From an uncultured Verrucomicrobiales bacterium (lineage in GTDB: Bacteria > Verrucomicrobiota > Verrucomicrobiia > Verrucomicrobiales > DEV007): a stretch of DNA of 64,000 bases. The stretch spans positions 47,471 through 111,470 of the forward strand of contig CALAHF010000018.1 in NCBI GenBank assembly GCA_937891465.1, written 5' to 3'. The position numbers and the translations under genes were made by a program. The notes beneath the pieces were generated by a model, which was not told the origin of the DNA, ran no database searches, and was given only the letters and a program-made list of their open reading frames with translations. Numbering within the stretch: position 1 is the first letter of the stretch; each line of letters begins with the position of its first letter. Shown here in pieces: positions 44,014-52,408 of this stretch.

Positions 44014-45018
44014 TTAGGCGAAGAATCCGCGAATTGCTTTAATGACCTGCTCCACATCGGAGCTGGAAATATCGAGATGAAGAACAAGGCGTAACTTTTC
44101 GCCTCCGTATCCGCCCACGAGGATGTTCTTTGATTTTAAGAACTCAAATAGCCCCGGTTTTTCGCTGGAAAATTTAACGAGAACCATATTGGTCTGAACG
44201 GGGTCAACTTCTGCGCCATCGATTTCGGAAAGACCGGCTTCCAGGCGTTTTGCATTATCATGATCTTCGGCGAGCCGTGTAATATTGTTTTCCAGTACGT
44301 AGATGCCGGCGGCCGCGAGGATGCCGGATTGTCGCATCCCGCCGCCAAGCATTTTCCGCCATCGTTTTCCCCTTTTCACAAAACCATGGCTTCCGACAAG
44401 GACAGAGCCAACCGGAGCGCCAAGTCCTTTGGAAAGACAAACGGAGATCGAATCAAAATCAGCCGCAAGATCAGTAGCGCTAGTTCCCGAAGCAATTGCC
44501 GCATTGAAAATTCGCGCGCCGTCGAGGTGCATCGAAAGTCCGTTTTCGTCCGCAAGATTTCGGGCCTTTGCCGAATAACCCTCCGGCAAAATTTTCCCCC
44601 ATGTTGTATTTTCCAGACAAAGCAGCCGCGTTCTAGCGAAATGAAAGTCATCGGGTTTGATGTGCGATCTGACAGTTTCCAAGTTCAGCGTTCCGTCCGC
44701 TTCCTGACAAATCGGTTGCGGTTGAATGCCTCCAAGAACGGCGCTTCCGCCTCCTTCAAAGAGGTAATTGTGGGCTTCCTGTCCGACGATTGCCTCATCT
44801 CCGCGTCCGCAATGGGTCAGCAATGCGATGAGATTGCTTTGGGTGGAGCTGGGAGCAAATAGAGCATCCTCTTTTCCCAACATTTCCGCAGCCATCTCCT
44901 CTAGACGTCGAACAGTCGGGTCATCGCCGAGAACGTCGTCGCCGACTTCAGCGGTCGCCATCGATTGGCGCATGGCGTTAGTGGGCCGGGTAACCGTATC
45001 GCTTCTCAGATCTATCAT
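44014..45018 (-). CDS. ltaE: Threonine aldolase (PLP-dependent)
   Basis: The 334-residue protein begins with the family hallmark IDLRSDTVTRPT. Lys197 in SVCLSKGLGAPVGS binds PLP, HLDGAR (near 164-169) binds the cofactor ring, and GGGMRQSGILAAAG follows. It cleaves L-threonine or allo-threonine to glycine and acetaldehyde in the cytoplasm. The usual ENTH segment reads LENTTWGK here. Acetaldehyde from this enzyme could also be used by the ALDH encoded 4 kb away; this is inference. A small fragment of a second, different threonine aldolase lies downstream at 45904-45973. Confidence 0.92.
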   Translation of the reverse strand: MIDLRSDTVTRPTNAMRQSMATAEVGDDVLGDDPTVRRLEEMAAEMLGKEDALFAPSSTQSNLIALLTHCGRGDEAIVGQEAHNYLFEGGGSAVLGGIQPQPICQEADGTLNLETVRSHIKPDDFHFARTRLLCLENTTWGKILPEGYSAKARNLADENGLSMHLDGARIFNAAIASGTSATDLAADFDSISVCLSKGLGAPVGSVLVGSHGFVKRGKRWRKMLGGGMRQSGILAAAGIYVLENNITRLAEDHDNAKRLEAGLSEIDGAEVDPVQTNMVLVKFSSEKPGLFEFLKSKNILVGGYGGEKLRLVLHLDISSSDVEQVIKAIRGFFA

Positions 45019-45151
45019 TGTAGGGAATTTATCATCGAATTGAATGAGGTCGGCGACTTTTGATAAATTTCTGATTTCGAAATTAGTTGAATTTTGATTG
45101 GAATATTCTTATATGGGAATAAGGAGTGGTTTTTGGGGGCGCATTCTCCAA

Positions 45152-45769
45152 ATGAAACTCCGATCTCTTCTGAAACACTTTCCTCTCCGAGTCCTCCTGA
45201 CGTGCGTGTTGGGAATCCCGTTGCTGTAGGTTTCTTGTGGCAGCAGTAAACCGGAGTCGGCTCCAGTCAATGAACCTTTATTTATCGAGACCGGAAACTC
45301 CATGTCGGATGCATTGATGAAAAAACTGGGCGGTCAGCTGAAGGCTGCGCTTTCCACGGGCGAACCCGCTTCTGCGGTCAACATTTGCGCACAAATCGCA
45401 ACGCCGTTGACGAAACAAACTTCTCAGGAATTTCCGAATGCCACGATAAGCCGAGTGTCTCTTCAAAATAGAAACTCGGCAAACAAAGCGGATGAAACGG
45501 ACAAGGCGGTTTTGAAAAAATGGGAAACACTTCTCAGCGAAGGCAGTTCATTGCCAGATTAGGAACTCCTTAGCGTAAATGAGACTACGACCCTGTTTTA
45601 TCGACCCATTCGAGTTCAAAAATTGTGCCTCACCTGTCATGGCGCTTTGGAGACGCTTGATTCTAATTTGGCTAAAATGCTCACGAATCAATATCCCGAT
45701 GATAAGTCAACCGGCTATGTCGAAGGCGATCTGAGAGGCGCCTTTCGTGTTGAATTTCAGGGGCGATAA
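45152..45769 (+). pseudogene. DUF3365 haem-binding lipoprotein gene with two in-frame amber codons
   Basis: One frame runs from the ATG at 45152 to TAA at 45767-45769 (205 codons) with only two interruptions, both TAG: 45227-45229, at the lipobox (PLL-stop-VSCGSS), and 45560-45562 (LPD-stop-ELLSV). The rest is a clear DUF3365 protein: AVNICAQIA, ISRVSLQNRNSANKADE, YRPIRVQKLCLTCHGA with a CxxCH haem site, and STGYVEGDLRGAF near the end. Intact homologues are periplasmic haem sensors or electron-transfer proteins. TAG is an ordinary stop elsewhere in this window, so I read these as nonsense mutations and not recoding. An internal ATG at 45302 could still make an 86-residue piece. Confidence 0.8.
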
Positions 45770-45811
45770 AGAGGGAACGGTGTTTCTACTGCAACCCTGC
45801 GGAAGATTGTA

Positions 45812-45851
45812 CAAAAAATCCGATCCTACCGTCAAAGGCAGAACCGGATTC
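45812..45851 (-). terminator. Terminator-like hairpin, decayed copy of the lsrF terminator
   Basis: On the minus strand GAATCCGGTTCTGCC and GGATCGGATTTTTT form a stem with a six-T run. It matches, with several changes, the terminator at 50505-50546, and the flanking 30 bases match as well. Part of the chimeric remnant. Confidence 0.6.
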
Positions 45852-45973
45852 TTTAAAGCTCTGATCGTAAAACCGGCTGAAATTATCCAGCGTCCTTTTC
45901 GGGTCTCGAAAAAGGAATGATGCGGTTCCTGCCCGACAATCAATTCGTGTCCGTCTCCACAATGAGCGAGAGC
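45852..45973 (-). pseudogene. Chimeric remnant: threonine aldolase fragment joined to an lsrF 3' tail
   Basis: Reading the minus strand from 45973, the peptide ALAHCGDGHELIVGQEPHH matches the threonine aldolase segment LLTHCGRGDEAIVGQEAHN encoded at 44.8 kb, but with many differences, so it is a different gene copy. At about 45905 the match switches to the 3' end of lsrF: a TTCGAGACC...GCTGGATAATT stretch that parallels TTTGAGACT...GCTGGATAATT at 50580-50610, with a one-base shift, and continues into the shared leader of the terminator. Neither part is a gene now. It lies directly after the L,D-transpeptidase stop. Confidence 0.6.
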
Positions 45974-45984
45974 TTTGCTGGCTT

Positions 45985-48021
45985 TTAGCGTCGGGTTTTT
46001 GAAAACGGGGAAGCTCGGCGACTGGTGGGCGCAGCGGTCGACCGACTGGAGTCGCTCTTTTCTTTGTCTTTGCGGCGGAACAGGGAAAAGATTGAGGTCG
46101 GTTTTTCGGGTTCGGGAACAGATAGCGCGATCGGATTTGGGCGTGGGCCGGGAGCATCAACGATTGCATCGGGGCGGTCGTAATTGTAGATGTCCTTGTA
46201 AAAACCGATTTTGTCGTCCTTCGTCGCGTCAGGAAGCGCGGTGAAGTAGGTGATATAAACTGGGATCGTTTTGTAGAGATTCACTTCCTGCCGCTTTCCT
46301 TTTATGGCGGAACTGATTTTTCCAGAATCCCATTCTTCGTAATTGCTGAGGACCCAGTTCGCCATTTCCTCCGGTTTTTCGAGGCGCACGCAGCCGTGGC
46401 TTTGCGCACGGTAGCTGTTTTTAAAATAATGCTTGTAAGGCGTATCATGAAAATACACGGCGTGTTTATTCGGGAAAAGAAATTTCACGTTTCCAAGCGC
46501 GTTGTTGGTTCCGCCTTCCTGCCTGATGAAGGATTTTCGTGAGCGAACCATCTCCAGGCTGTTAACGGTGAGCGGTAATTGTCGGCCAGTATTGCTGATG
46601 ATTTGAAATCCGTTTCGGCTGAGATAGTCGGTGTTGCTATAATTACCTTCGCCGACAGCAATGCTGTAGGGGAGATTCCAATAGGGGCGGAACACGACCT
46701 GCTCCATCTTATCGCGGAAAACCGGGGTGCGCTGACCGAGTTTGTTTTTCCCGAAAACGATCCGCATCCGGATCGTTTCTTCTCCTGCGCTGAAACCGTA
46801 TACTTCCCCGGAAGGAATGTTCGCATGCAGAAAGGTTTCGCCGGGATTATCAGGGAAACGGCGCGCGCGATGAAGATTGATCAGTAGGGCTTTCGCTTCC
46901 TCCTCATCGCTGTCCGAAATCCGCTCTGCCGTCTTAGGCCCCAGAATACCGTCTGCCTGGAGGCCGTTCATTTTCTGAAAATCCTTCACCGCGTCAGAAA
47001 GTTCTTTCGTATAAATGCCTTCGTTAATTCCCGGCTTTATTTCCTCTTCTTCCTCCTCTGATTTTTCGACGTCATCTTCCGATTCTTCGGGTGAAGAATT
47101 GCTTTCCGCCGTTTCGTCTTCTCTTTCAGCCTCTTCTTCGGCAGATTCCTCAACCGGCTCGTCAATCACACGCTCCTCAGCCAGGTAGCCTTCGCCGACC
47201 ATAAACTTGGCCAGTTCGGGTGCCTGCTCGAATTTCCGGCCAACTTTCACCAACTTTGTGACCGTAAGCTCAGGAGCTTCGGCTGCGGGATCGGCATTCC
47301 GCATTTCCTTGAAAATCTGCTGATAAATCCGGTTCTGCGGAACGAATGCTTTCGCCACTTTTTGTGGACTCTTTGAACCGGCTGCTGCCTTGCCAAACCG
47401 TTCTGTGATGTTGTTCCAGTGCGCGTTGGTCGACTCGATCGCGGGGTCATCCCCGAAACTCCAGTTAGGCCATTCGGAAACTGAGTCAGGTCCTTGTTTC
47501 AAAAGCAGGCTCGTTTCTGCGACACTCAATGTGACGAGAAAATCATCATGCGACACCGGTTTTTCCTCCGAATAAGAGGGATCTGGTTTTGGAGTAAAAG
47601 TTAAGACCGGCTCTTCGAACGCGTGTAGTTCGAGCAATTTCACGAGCGCTTTGTTCACATCCGCCACGTCAACCGAATCGGCCCAGAGCGGCTTCAATTT
47701 ATTTTGGCGATACGCCTCGACGACCATGGCTTGAAGTTGAGTCTTCTTTCCGCTCGTCAATTTCGTGGCATAAACTTCCGCTTTCACGATCTTCTCGAAC
47801 GATTTCATGCGCTCGGCAAACTCTGCTTCCGGATGAGGCTTCGCCTCTTTTTCGGACGGTTTGTCGTCTTTTTTGAGATCGGCATCTTTCACTTCAGAAG
47901 CTTTCTTAACCTTTTCTTTGTCCAGCTCCGGCGTATTTGGATTTTCCCCGAGCAAAATGCACGGAGTAGCGAGGAAAAAAAGTAGGAGGAAGAATAGCTG
48001 AAGTGTGAAATTCGACTTCAT
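45985..48021 (-). CDS. L,D-transpeptidase with peptidoglycan-binding domain (YcbB-like)
   Basis: The 678-residue exported protein builds 3-3 crosslinks or anchors proteins in peptidoglycan. After the signal peptide is a Lys/Glu-rich stretch, then a scaffold region (about 80-280), a very acidic linker (about 283-325, mostly Glu/Asp/Ser), a PG-binding-1 domain (about 329-366: FQKMNGLQADGILGPKT), and the YkuD catalytic domain with His in AVYFHDTPYKHYF and the nucleophile in SHGCVRLEKPEE near 539-548. The C-terminal 60 residues are basic and disordered. The long acidic insert is unusual. The gene stands alone; a hairpin lies in its leader. Confidence 0.9.
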   Translation of the reverse strand: MKSNFTLQLFFLLLFFLATPCILLGENPNTPELDKEKVKKASEVKDADLKKDDKPSEKEAKPHPEAEFAERMKSFEKIVKAEVYATKLTSGKKTQLQAMVVEAYRQNKLKPLWADSVDVADVNKALVKLLELHAFEEPVLTFTPKPDPSYSEEKPVSHDDFLVTLSVAETSLLLKQGPDSVSEWPNWSFGDDPAIESTNAHWNNITERFGKAAAGSKSPQKVAKAFVPQNRIYQQIFKEMRNADPAAEAPELTVTKLVKVGRKFEQAPELAKFMVGEGYLAEERVIDEPVEESAEEEAEREDETAESNSSPEESEDDVEKSEEEEEEIKPGINEGIYTKELSDAVKDFQKMNGLQADGILGPKTAERISDSDEEEAKALLINLHRARRFPDNPGETFLHANIPSGEVYGFSAGEETIRMRIVFGKNKLGQRTPVFRDKMEQVVFRPYWNLPYSIAVGEGNYSNTDYLSRNGFQIISNTGRQLPLTVNSLEMVRSRKSFIRQEGGTNNALGNVKFLFPNKHAVYFHDTPYKHYFKNSYRAQSHGCVRLEKPEEMANWVLSNYEEWDSGKISSAIKGKRQEVNLYKTIPVYITYFTALPDATKDDKIGFYKDIYNYDRPDAIVDAPGPRPNPIALSVPEPEKPTSIFSLFRRKDKEKSDSSRSTAAPTSRRASPFSKTRR

Positions 48022-48055
48022 AATGGGCGCGAAAAAGGTTGCCGGAGAATTGCGT

Positions 48056-48096
48056 GACTGTGCCTTGAAAGATATACGACGTCAAGAAACACAGTC
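48056..48096 (-). promoter_or_regulatory. Leader hairpin upstream of the L,D-transpeptidase gene
   Basis: GACTGTG (48056-48062) pairs with CACAGTC (48090-48096), and inside it CTTGA pairs with TCAAG. The hairpin lies 35-75 bp before the start at 48021 and would be in the 5' leader of the minus-strand transcript. It could be a regulatory stem or a terminator of something upstream; there is no clear T-run. Confidence 0.35.
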
Positions 48097-48530
48097 TTTC
48101 GAAATTTTCGTGATTTTCCGGGATAAAAAAACAGACTTTACGATCATTAATTCGCGAGCGGTTTAATTCAAGGTCGTTTCGACCTCCGACGAGGGGCACC
48201 ACCGGTTTATCACGGCTTCCATATTATGGGTAGTTCCCTACTCCACGTCTGCGGAACCGGGCAGGGGCTGGACGCTGCAATGGTGAATATCGCGCGATTC
48301 ACGGGCGGGAAATGACATCTCAACCCGCAGGAAAATATGTCAAATCTAAAAAATTACGGACGGTTTTCGAAGTGGGAAATAGAGTTTTAAATCATTGAAA
48401 ATTAAATAATTGGGAGGTTTTTGCTTTAAAAAATAGCCTGGCATCATTTTGCATTGGCAGAAATACGTCCGCGTCTGGCTCGCTAAGCATTTCGAAGATT
48501 CCCTATCAGAACTTTTTGGCAGAACTGGGA

Positions 48531-48598
48531 CTGATAGGAATTTGCTGTTTCAAGGATTTCTTATCGGCGCATCGGTCCGGCTGGGATTGAGGGGGCAG
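48531..48598 (+). repeat. Dispersed repeat R2, copy 1
   Basis: About 68 bp beginning CTGATAGGAATTTGCT, then CAAGGATTTCTTATCGGCGC, and ending ATTGAGGGGG. It matches copies at 61953, 62793 and the split copy at 63563-63656. Confidence 0.85.
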
Positions 48599-48729
48599 TT
48601 TTTGGCTCAGAGTATATCCAGCCTCAGCTCCATTCTTCTGCCATAACAACTACCCTGCCCACTCTCGGTTTTCGGGACCGGCCCCTTTATCGATCTGCCA
48701 ATGCCCTTGCCGATGGGGCGAATTCGGCG

Positions 48730-49428
48730 ATGATTGGCGCCGTGAACCCCTATATTCAACTCGATAAAACCACTCTGCCCGATGGAACTGTGCTCTCCCT
48801 GCACAAGCAAGGTGCGGAATTTGTCATGGAATACAACGGTTTGGAGCTAATGAGCACGAACCTGACATGCTCCGAGCAAATGCTTGCGGATTTAGGATGT
48901 GTCGATCTGTTGGAAGGGGCGACGACCCGGCCGGAGCACCCGCGGGTGCTTATTGGCGGGTTAGGCATGGGATTCACTCTCAAGCGGGTTCTGGAGTTGG
49001 TGGGCTCGCCGGCAACCGTCGATGTTGCGGAATTGATGAATCGGGTCATCGAATGGAACCGCACCTATCTGGTTGAGCACAATGGTCCCTTGCTCGAAGA
49101 CGCGAGAACGAACGTAATTCTGGTCGATCTTTTCGACTGCCTCGGAGATGGTGAGCGGTATGATGCGATCCTGATAGATATCGACGACTCGCCCGACGCG
49201 CTGATCACCGAGGACAATGGAAAGCTCTACACACCAAGTTTTCTGAAACTGTTGCGGGAATCGCTCAATCCGGGCGGATGTCTGGCCTACTGGATGGCCG
49301 TACCATCGCCAAAACTCGAGATGGCGCTGAAGAAAGCCGGCTTCAATTTGAAGGAGTATCCCGCGAAACCTCATGAGGAATCAGAAGAGACCTGGCACCG
49401 GATTTACCTGGCCCGCCTGAGTTCGTAG
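48730..49428 (+). CDS. Spermidine-synthase-like Rossmann protein
   Basis: The 232-residue cytoplasmic protein has the fold of the spermidine synthase/methyltransferase family: VLIGGLGMGFTLKRVLEL corresponds to the nucleotide-binding loop, VDVAELMNRVIEWNR to the following acidic loop, and YDAILIDIDDSPD to the region that holds catalytic residues in SpeE. The GGGDGG motif reads GGLGMG and the DSSDP motif reads DIDDSPD, so the canonical acidic residues for putrescine binding are not all present. It is probably not a true spermidine synthase; a methyltransferase-like or other aminopropyl-type activity is possible. Repeat R2 lies 130 bp upstream. Confidence 0.75.
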   Translation: MIGAVNPYIQLDKTTLPDGTVLSLHKQGAEFVMEYNGLELMSTNLTCSEQMLADLGCVDLLEGATTRPEHPRVLIGGLGMGFTLKRVLELVGSPATVDVAELMNRVIEWNRTYLVEHNGPLLEDARTNVILVDLFDCLGDGERYDAILIDIDDSPDALITEDNGKLYTPSFLKLLRESLNPGGCLAYWMAVPSPKLEMALKKAGFNLKEYPAKPHEESEETWHRIYLARLSS

Positions 49429-49446
49429 TCGCAAGGGAAACGCTGA

Positions 49447-50340
49447 TTACTTCTTGATATGCTGCTTTAGAAATCTGAGAACGGTTTTCTGAACTCCCTT
49501 GTCTTCGAGCAGTTCGTGTCGGGAGCGCAGCGGGGTTTCCGTATAAACAATGGAGCGGCTCCCGTTCGTTTTGTTCAGAAACTCTCCGCAATCTCCTTTA
49601 TTCCAAGTTTGCTGAAACCAGGGATCGTCTCTTCCGACCAGGGACAATACAGGTTCGCTTTCAGGTGCATTCACGCCGTGGTATTCTTTCCAGCCTGCAT
49701 GTCCCGTCCAGCCTTCAATTACTCGGGCATTGACGGCAGTTGTAGGATTGTCAGAGCGGAAAGTCGCAGTTGTAATTCCACCCTGACTAAGCCCTATCAA
49801 AAAGATATTTTCAGGATCGACCCAGACTAACTTCTTTGCTTCGACGATTGCGTGGGCTGCATCGTTCTGTCTCATCTTCAAAACAGGACGATAAAAGCCA
49901 CCAGTATGCGTTTTAGCGTCACAGGATTTAGCATATTTCTTCCGAGCAAAACTCAGAGGAGCAATTACAGCAAAACCGTTCGTAGCGAAGAAATCAATTC
50001 TCCGATAGGTTCCCTGCCACACGCCCGAGCAGCCGTGGAGGTAGATTATCGTCGGATACTTCTTAGCGTTGGGGATTTTTTTCTGCTTCAGATTTTCGAT
50101 CGATGATTTGATTACGCTGCCTTTTTCGTCTGGAATACGAACAAGAGACGCAGCCCAAGTCCGCTGAAGTTCCGACGGATCGGACCAATCGGCCTCCTTC
50201 ATTTTTGCGGACGGAGTGAATTGCTTACCACTGTTGTGATAATCCCGATGAGGAACAACTTTTCCTGCATCCTGCGAAAGAACGGGAGAAAAAAAATGGG
50301 CAAACAAAAGAAGCCCTGCTGCGATCAGGTAATTTTTCAT
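49447..50340 (-). CDS. Secreted dienelactone-hydrolase-like alpha/beta hydrolase
   Basis: The 297-residue protein has a signal peptide (LLLFAHFFSPVLS). An oxyanion region YLHGCSGVW is followed by the nucleophile elbow GLSQGG (Ser near residue 192); SLVGRDDPW carries the probable catalytic Asp and RSRHELLED the His. The pattern fits the dienelactone hydrolase family, but with a Ser rather than Cys nucleophile, as in many exported members. Substrate unknown. It is convergent with the spermidine-synthase-like gene, 18 bp apart. Confidence 0.82.
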   Translation of the reverse strand: MKNYLIAAGLLLFAHFFSPVLSQDAGKVVPHRDYHNSGKQFTPSAKMKEADWSDPSELQRTWAASLVRIPDEKGSVIKSSIENLKQKKIPNAKKYPTIIYLHGCSGVWQGTYRRIDFFATNGFAVIAPLSFARKKYAKSCDAKTHTGGFYRPVLKMRQNDAAHAIVEAKKLVWVDPENIFLIGLSQGGITTATFRSDNPTTAVNARVIEGWTGHAGWKEYHGVNAPESEPVLSLVGRDDPWFQQTWNKGDCGEFLNKTNGSRSIVYTETPLRSRHELLEDKGVQKTVLRFLKQHIKK

Positions 50341-50504
50341 CTGAAACGGTTGGTTTTACAATGCTAGGCTACATTCTGTGCGTTGGATTTCGGATAAATA
50401 GTTCACTACCTTCATTCAATACGCCATGCTAAGAAACCAAAGCCCATAGCATCTTACGCGAACTTATTTCATAAGAAGTCCTAAGCGTACCCAAATCACC
50501 GAAC

Positions 50505-50546
50505 AAAAAAAATCCGGTCCCACCCCCAAAAGGCAAAACCGGATTT
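50505..50546 (-). terminator. Rho-independent terminator of the lsrF-like gene
   Basis: On the minus strand AAATCCGGT pairs with ACCGGATTT (nine pairs) around a loop of about 19 bases, followed by a T-run. It lies 34 bp after the stop at 50580. Confidence 0.85.
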
Positions 50547-50579
50547 CTTAAAAGCTGGGTCGTAAAACAAACAGCTGAA

Positions 50580-51458
50580 TTATCCAGCGTTTTGCTCAGT
50601 CTCAAATAGGTCAAGTGCTTCAGCAGGCTTGAGGCCGTCGTGGACAACTCCAGCAACCGCTTTGATCATCGCCAATGGTGCTTCGGACTGGAATACGTTC
50701 CGGCCCATGTCGACACCTGCTGCGCCACACTGAATTGCGTTGTAAGCAAGCTCAAGCGCTTCGATTTCAGGAAGCTTCTTACCACCTGCGATCACCACAG
50801 GAACGGGTGTGCAAGCAACCACGTTCTCGAATCCTTCGGTGTAATAAGTTTTCACGATTGATGCACCGTTCTCGGCACATACGCGGGAAGCGAGGCTGAA
50901 GTAGCGTGCGTCACGAGCCATGTCCTTACCAACAGCGGTCACACCCATTACTGGAATGCTGTACTTGTTGCCGATGTCAACGAGACGGCTGAAATTTGCA
51001 ATGGTCTTTGCTTCAGTGGCTGCGTCGCCAATAGAAATCATGGCAGCCATTGCAGCTGGGTTCAGGCTGATCGCCTCTTCTTCCGCGAGAAGAACATTGT
51101 GGTTCATCTCCGTCATGATTGTGGTGCCCGTGTCAGTTCGAAGACAAATGGGTTTGGTGTTCTCCGGTGGAATGCTTGAGCGAATTGAACCGCGGCAACC
51201 CATGAGGCAGTCTGCGTGCTCCGCAAGTGGAGCGATGTTCAAGTCGATCCGCTCAAGACCGGAAGTTGGTCCCATGAGGAATCCGTGGTCAAACGCAAGC
51301 ATCACGGTGCGGCCTGACTTACGATTGAAAATGCGAGCCATCCGGTTCTTAATTCCCCAATCGGTGTTGTTGAGGCCTTTGAGGTAAAAACTGCTGGTGT
51401 CAGCGGGTGTGTTGAGACCAAAATTGTCTCCGTCTCTGATATCGTCTAAATCTGCCAT
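50580..51458 (-). CDS. lsrF: LsrF-like class I aldolase/thiolase (DhnA family)
   Basis: The 292-residue protein closely resembles Escherichia coli LsrF from the first residues (MADLDDIRDGDNF) to the end: GKTVMLAFDHGF-like region (RTVMLAFDHGF, active-site His), GPTSGLERIDLNIAPL, VGKDMARDARYFSLASR, and IVKTYYTEGFE with the Schiff-base Lys. LsrF acts on 3-hydroxy-2,4-pentanedione 5-phosphate with CoA at the end of autoinducer-2 breakdown. No lsr transporter, kinase or LsrG is visible here, so the in vivo substrate may differ, and it may be a fructose-bisphosphate-type aldolase instead. It is followed by a strong terminator. Confidence 0.8.
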   Translation of the reverse strand: MADLDDIRDGDNFGLNTPADTSSFYLKGLNNTDWGIKNRMARIFNRKSGRTVMLAFDHGFLMGPTSGLERIDLNIAPLAEHADCLMGCRGSIRSSIPPENTKPICLRTDTGTTIMTEMNHNVLLAEEEAISLNPAAMAAMISIGDAATEAKTIANFSRLVDIGNKYSIPVMGVTAVGKDMARDARYFSLASRVCAENGASIVKTYYTEGFENVVACTPVPVVIAGGKKLPEIEALELAYNAIQCGAAGVDMGRNVFQSEAPLAMIKAVAGVVHDGLKPAEALDLFETEQNAG

Positions 51459-51642
51459 GATACTGTTCGGTGTGGTTTTCTAGTAGTTCGATTGGGTGTT
51501 CTCTGAAATGTGAGGCTTCAGCTCGAAACTGAAACCGACACACAGATAATAGACACGGAATCCCGTCCGGCAAAAGAAAAACCGTTCAAGTTGCCGGATC
51601 AGGAACAAGGTTCGCTGAATTGGTAATGCAAAGCTGAGGGGT

Positions 51643-52332
51643 TTACAAAAATGGCGCAAAACGCTTTGGAAGCGGGCAGGAGACTTCGATTTCGTTTCCA
51701 TCGACCGGGTGGATAAATCGCAGAGACTGTGCGTGTAACATCAGGCGTGGCTGCCCAATGGATTCAGCGACGCGCTCCATCGTCTGAATGTCGCCATACA
51801 GAAAATCGCCCACAATCGGAGTGCCATTTTCGAGGAGGTGCTTCCGGATTTGATGAAAACGCCCCGATTTTGGTTCAGCCCGAATGACCGAGAATGTATC
51901 TGAATGGATCGAACAAACGCGCTCCCTAGTGAAATGGGTTTCTGCCTCGCGAAAAGGCTCGCCGTCCTTTTTCTGAATTTTTGATTCACAAATCCAATGG
52001 TCAGAAGTTTCTCCCAGAACCACGGCCGTGTAGATTTTTGAAATAGATTGTTCGTTGAATTGAGTACGAAGCGGCGGCACGACGTCAGGGCTCAACGGAA
52101 AAATGAGCACACCCGAAGTCGGGCGGTCCAATCGATGGACTGGGTAAACCCGCTGCCCAAGTTGATCACGCAGCACTTTCATCGCGATGTTTGCATTCGG
52201 CTCCGGATCGCGGCCCGGATGAACCAGCATACCGGCGGGTTTGTTCACGACCGCGAGCCACTCATCTTGAAAAAGAATCTCAAGCGGCTCTCCGCTGTTT
52301 TCACGATCCAATAGGGTTGGTTCGTCAATCAT
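51643..52332 (-). CDS. RluA-family pseudouridine synthase (TruC-like)
   Basis: The 229-residue protein isomerises a uridine in tRNA or rRNA. The catalytic Asp69 is in HRLDRPTSG; KPAGMLVHPG precedes it and SGRFHQIRKHL is the later RNA-binding motif. It lacks an S4 domain, and its size and motifs resemble TruC (tRNA position 65). The start codon ATG at 52332 and the first nine codons (encoding DEPTLLDRE after Met-Ile) are part of a half copy of repeat R1, so the repeat supplies the N-terminus. The next in-frame Met is residue 35, inside the domain, so the repeat-derived start is needed. Confidence 0.88.
   Translation of the reverse strand: MIDEPTLLDRENSGEPLEILFQDEWLAVVNKPAGMLVHPGRDPEPNANIAMKVLRDQLGQRVYPVHRLDRPTSGVLIFPLSPDVVPPLRTQFNEQSISKIYTAVVLGETSDHWICESKIQKKDGEPFREAETHFTRERVCSIHSDTFSVIRAEPKSGRFHQIRKHLLENGTPIVGDFLYGDIQTMERVAESIGQPRLMLHAQSLRFIHPVDGNEIEVSCPLPKRFAPFL
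52302..52331. repeat. Palindromic repeat R1, copy 7, half unit overlapping a start codon
   Basis: CACGATCCAATAGGGTTGG followed by TTCGTCAATCA. It corresponds to one arm and part of the core of R1 and encodes residues 2-11 of the pseudouridine synthase. Confidence 0.8.
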
Positions 52333-52408
52333 ACCTCATTTGTAAAAGGGCTATCTTCCGGTTCCGCTATCGCGAGAATACTCAGACCGCTGGCGAGCCA
52401 GCTTTTCG

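Larger units (their letters stand above)
48022..48729. other. Long intergenic region (708 bp) without a gene
   Basis: No convincing ORF. It holds a hairpin at 48056-48096, small palindromes such as AGGTCGTTTCGACCT (48171-48185), and repeat R2 copy 1 at 48531-48598, with an 8-bp inverted repeat CCTATCAG/CTGATAGG (48502-48509 and 48531-48538) at its left edge. It contains the leaders of the L,D-transpeptidase and spermidine-synthase-like genes. Confidence 0.6.

Noticed and set aside
45152..45769. Amber codon recoding (TAG read as an amino acid)
   Set aside because: Other genes here end in TAG (for example at 2191, 43986 and 49428), so TAG is a normal stop.
45707..45943. Minus-strand frame of 78 codons as a real gene
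   Set aside because: It is the chimeric remnant read through: a threonine aldolase scrap, an lsrF tail and antisense DUF3365 sequence.
48150..48320. 6S, SRP or other housekeeping RNA in the long spacer
   Set aside because: Several small stems are present, but I found none of the conserved sequence blocks of those RNAs on either strand.
48449..48646. Small plus-strand frame of 65 codons
   Set aside because: It runs through repeat R2 and has no similarity to the reading frames at other R2 copies.
50580..51458. Classical class I fructose-bisphosphate aldolase
   Set aside because: The similarity to LsrF is closer from end to end, including the N-terminal MADLDDI segment; the aldolase option is kept only as an alternative substrate.
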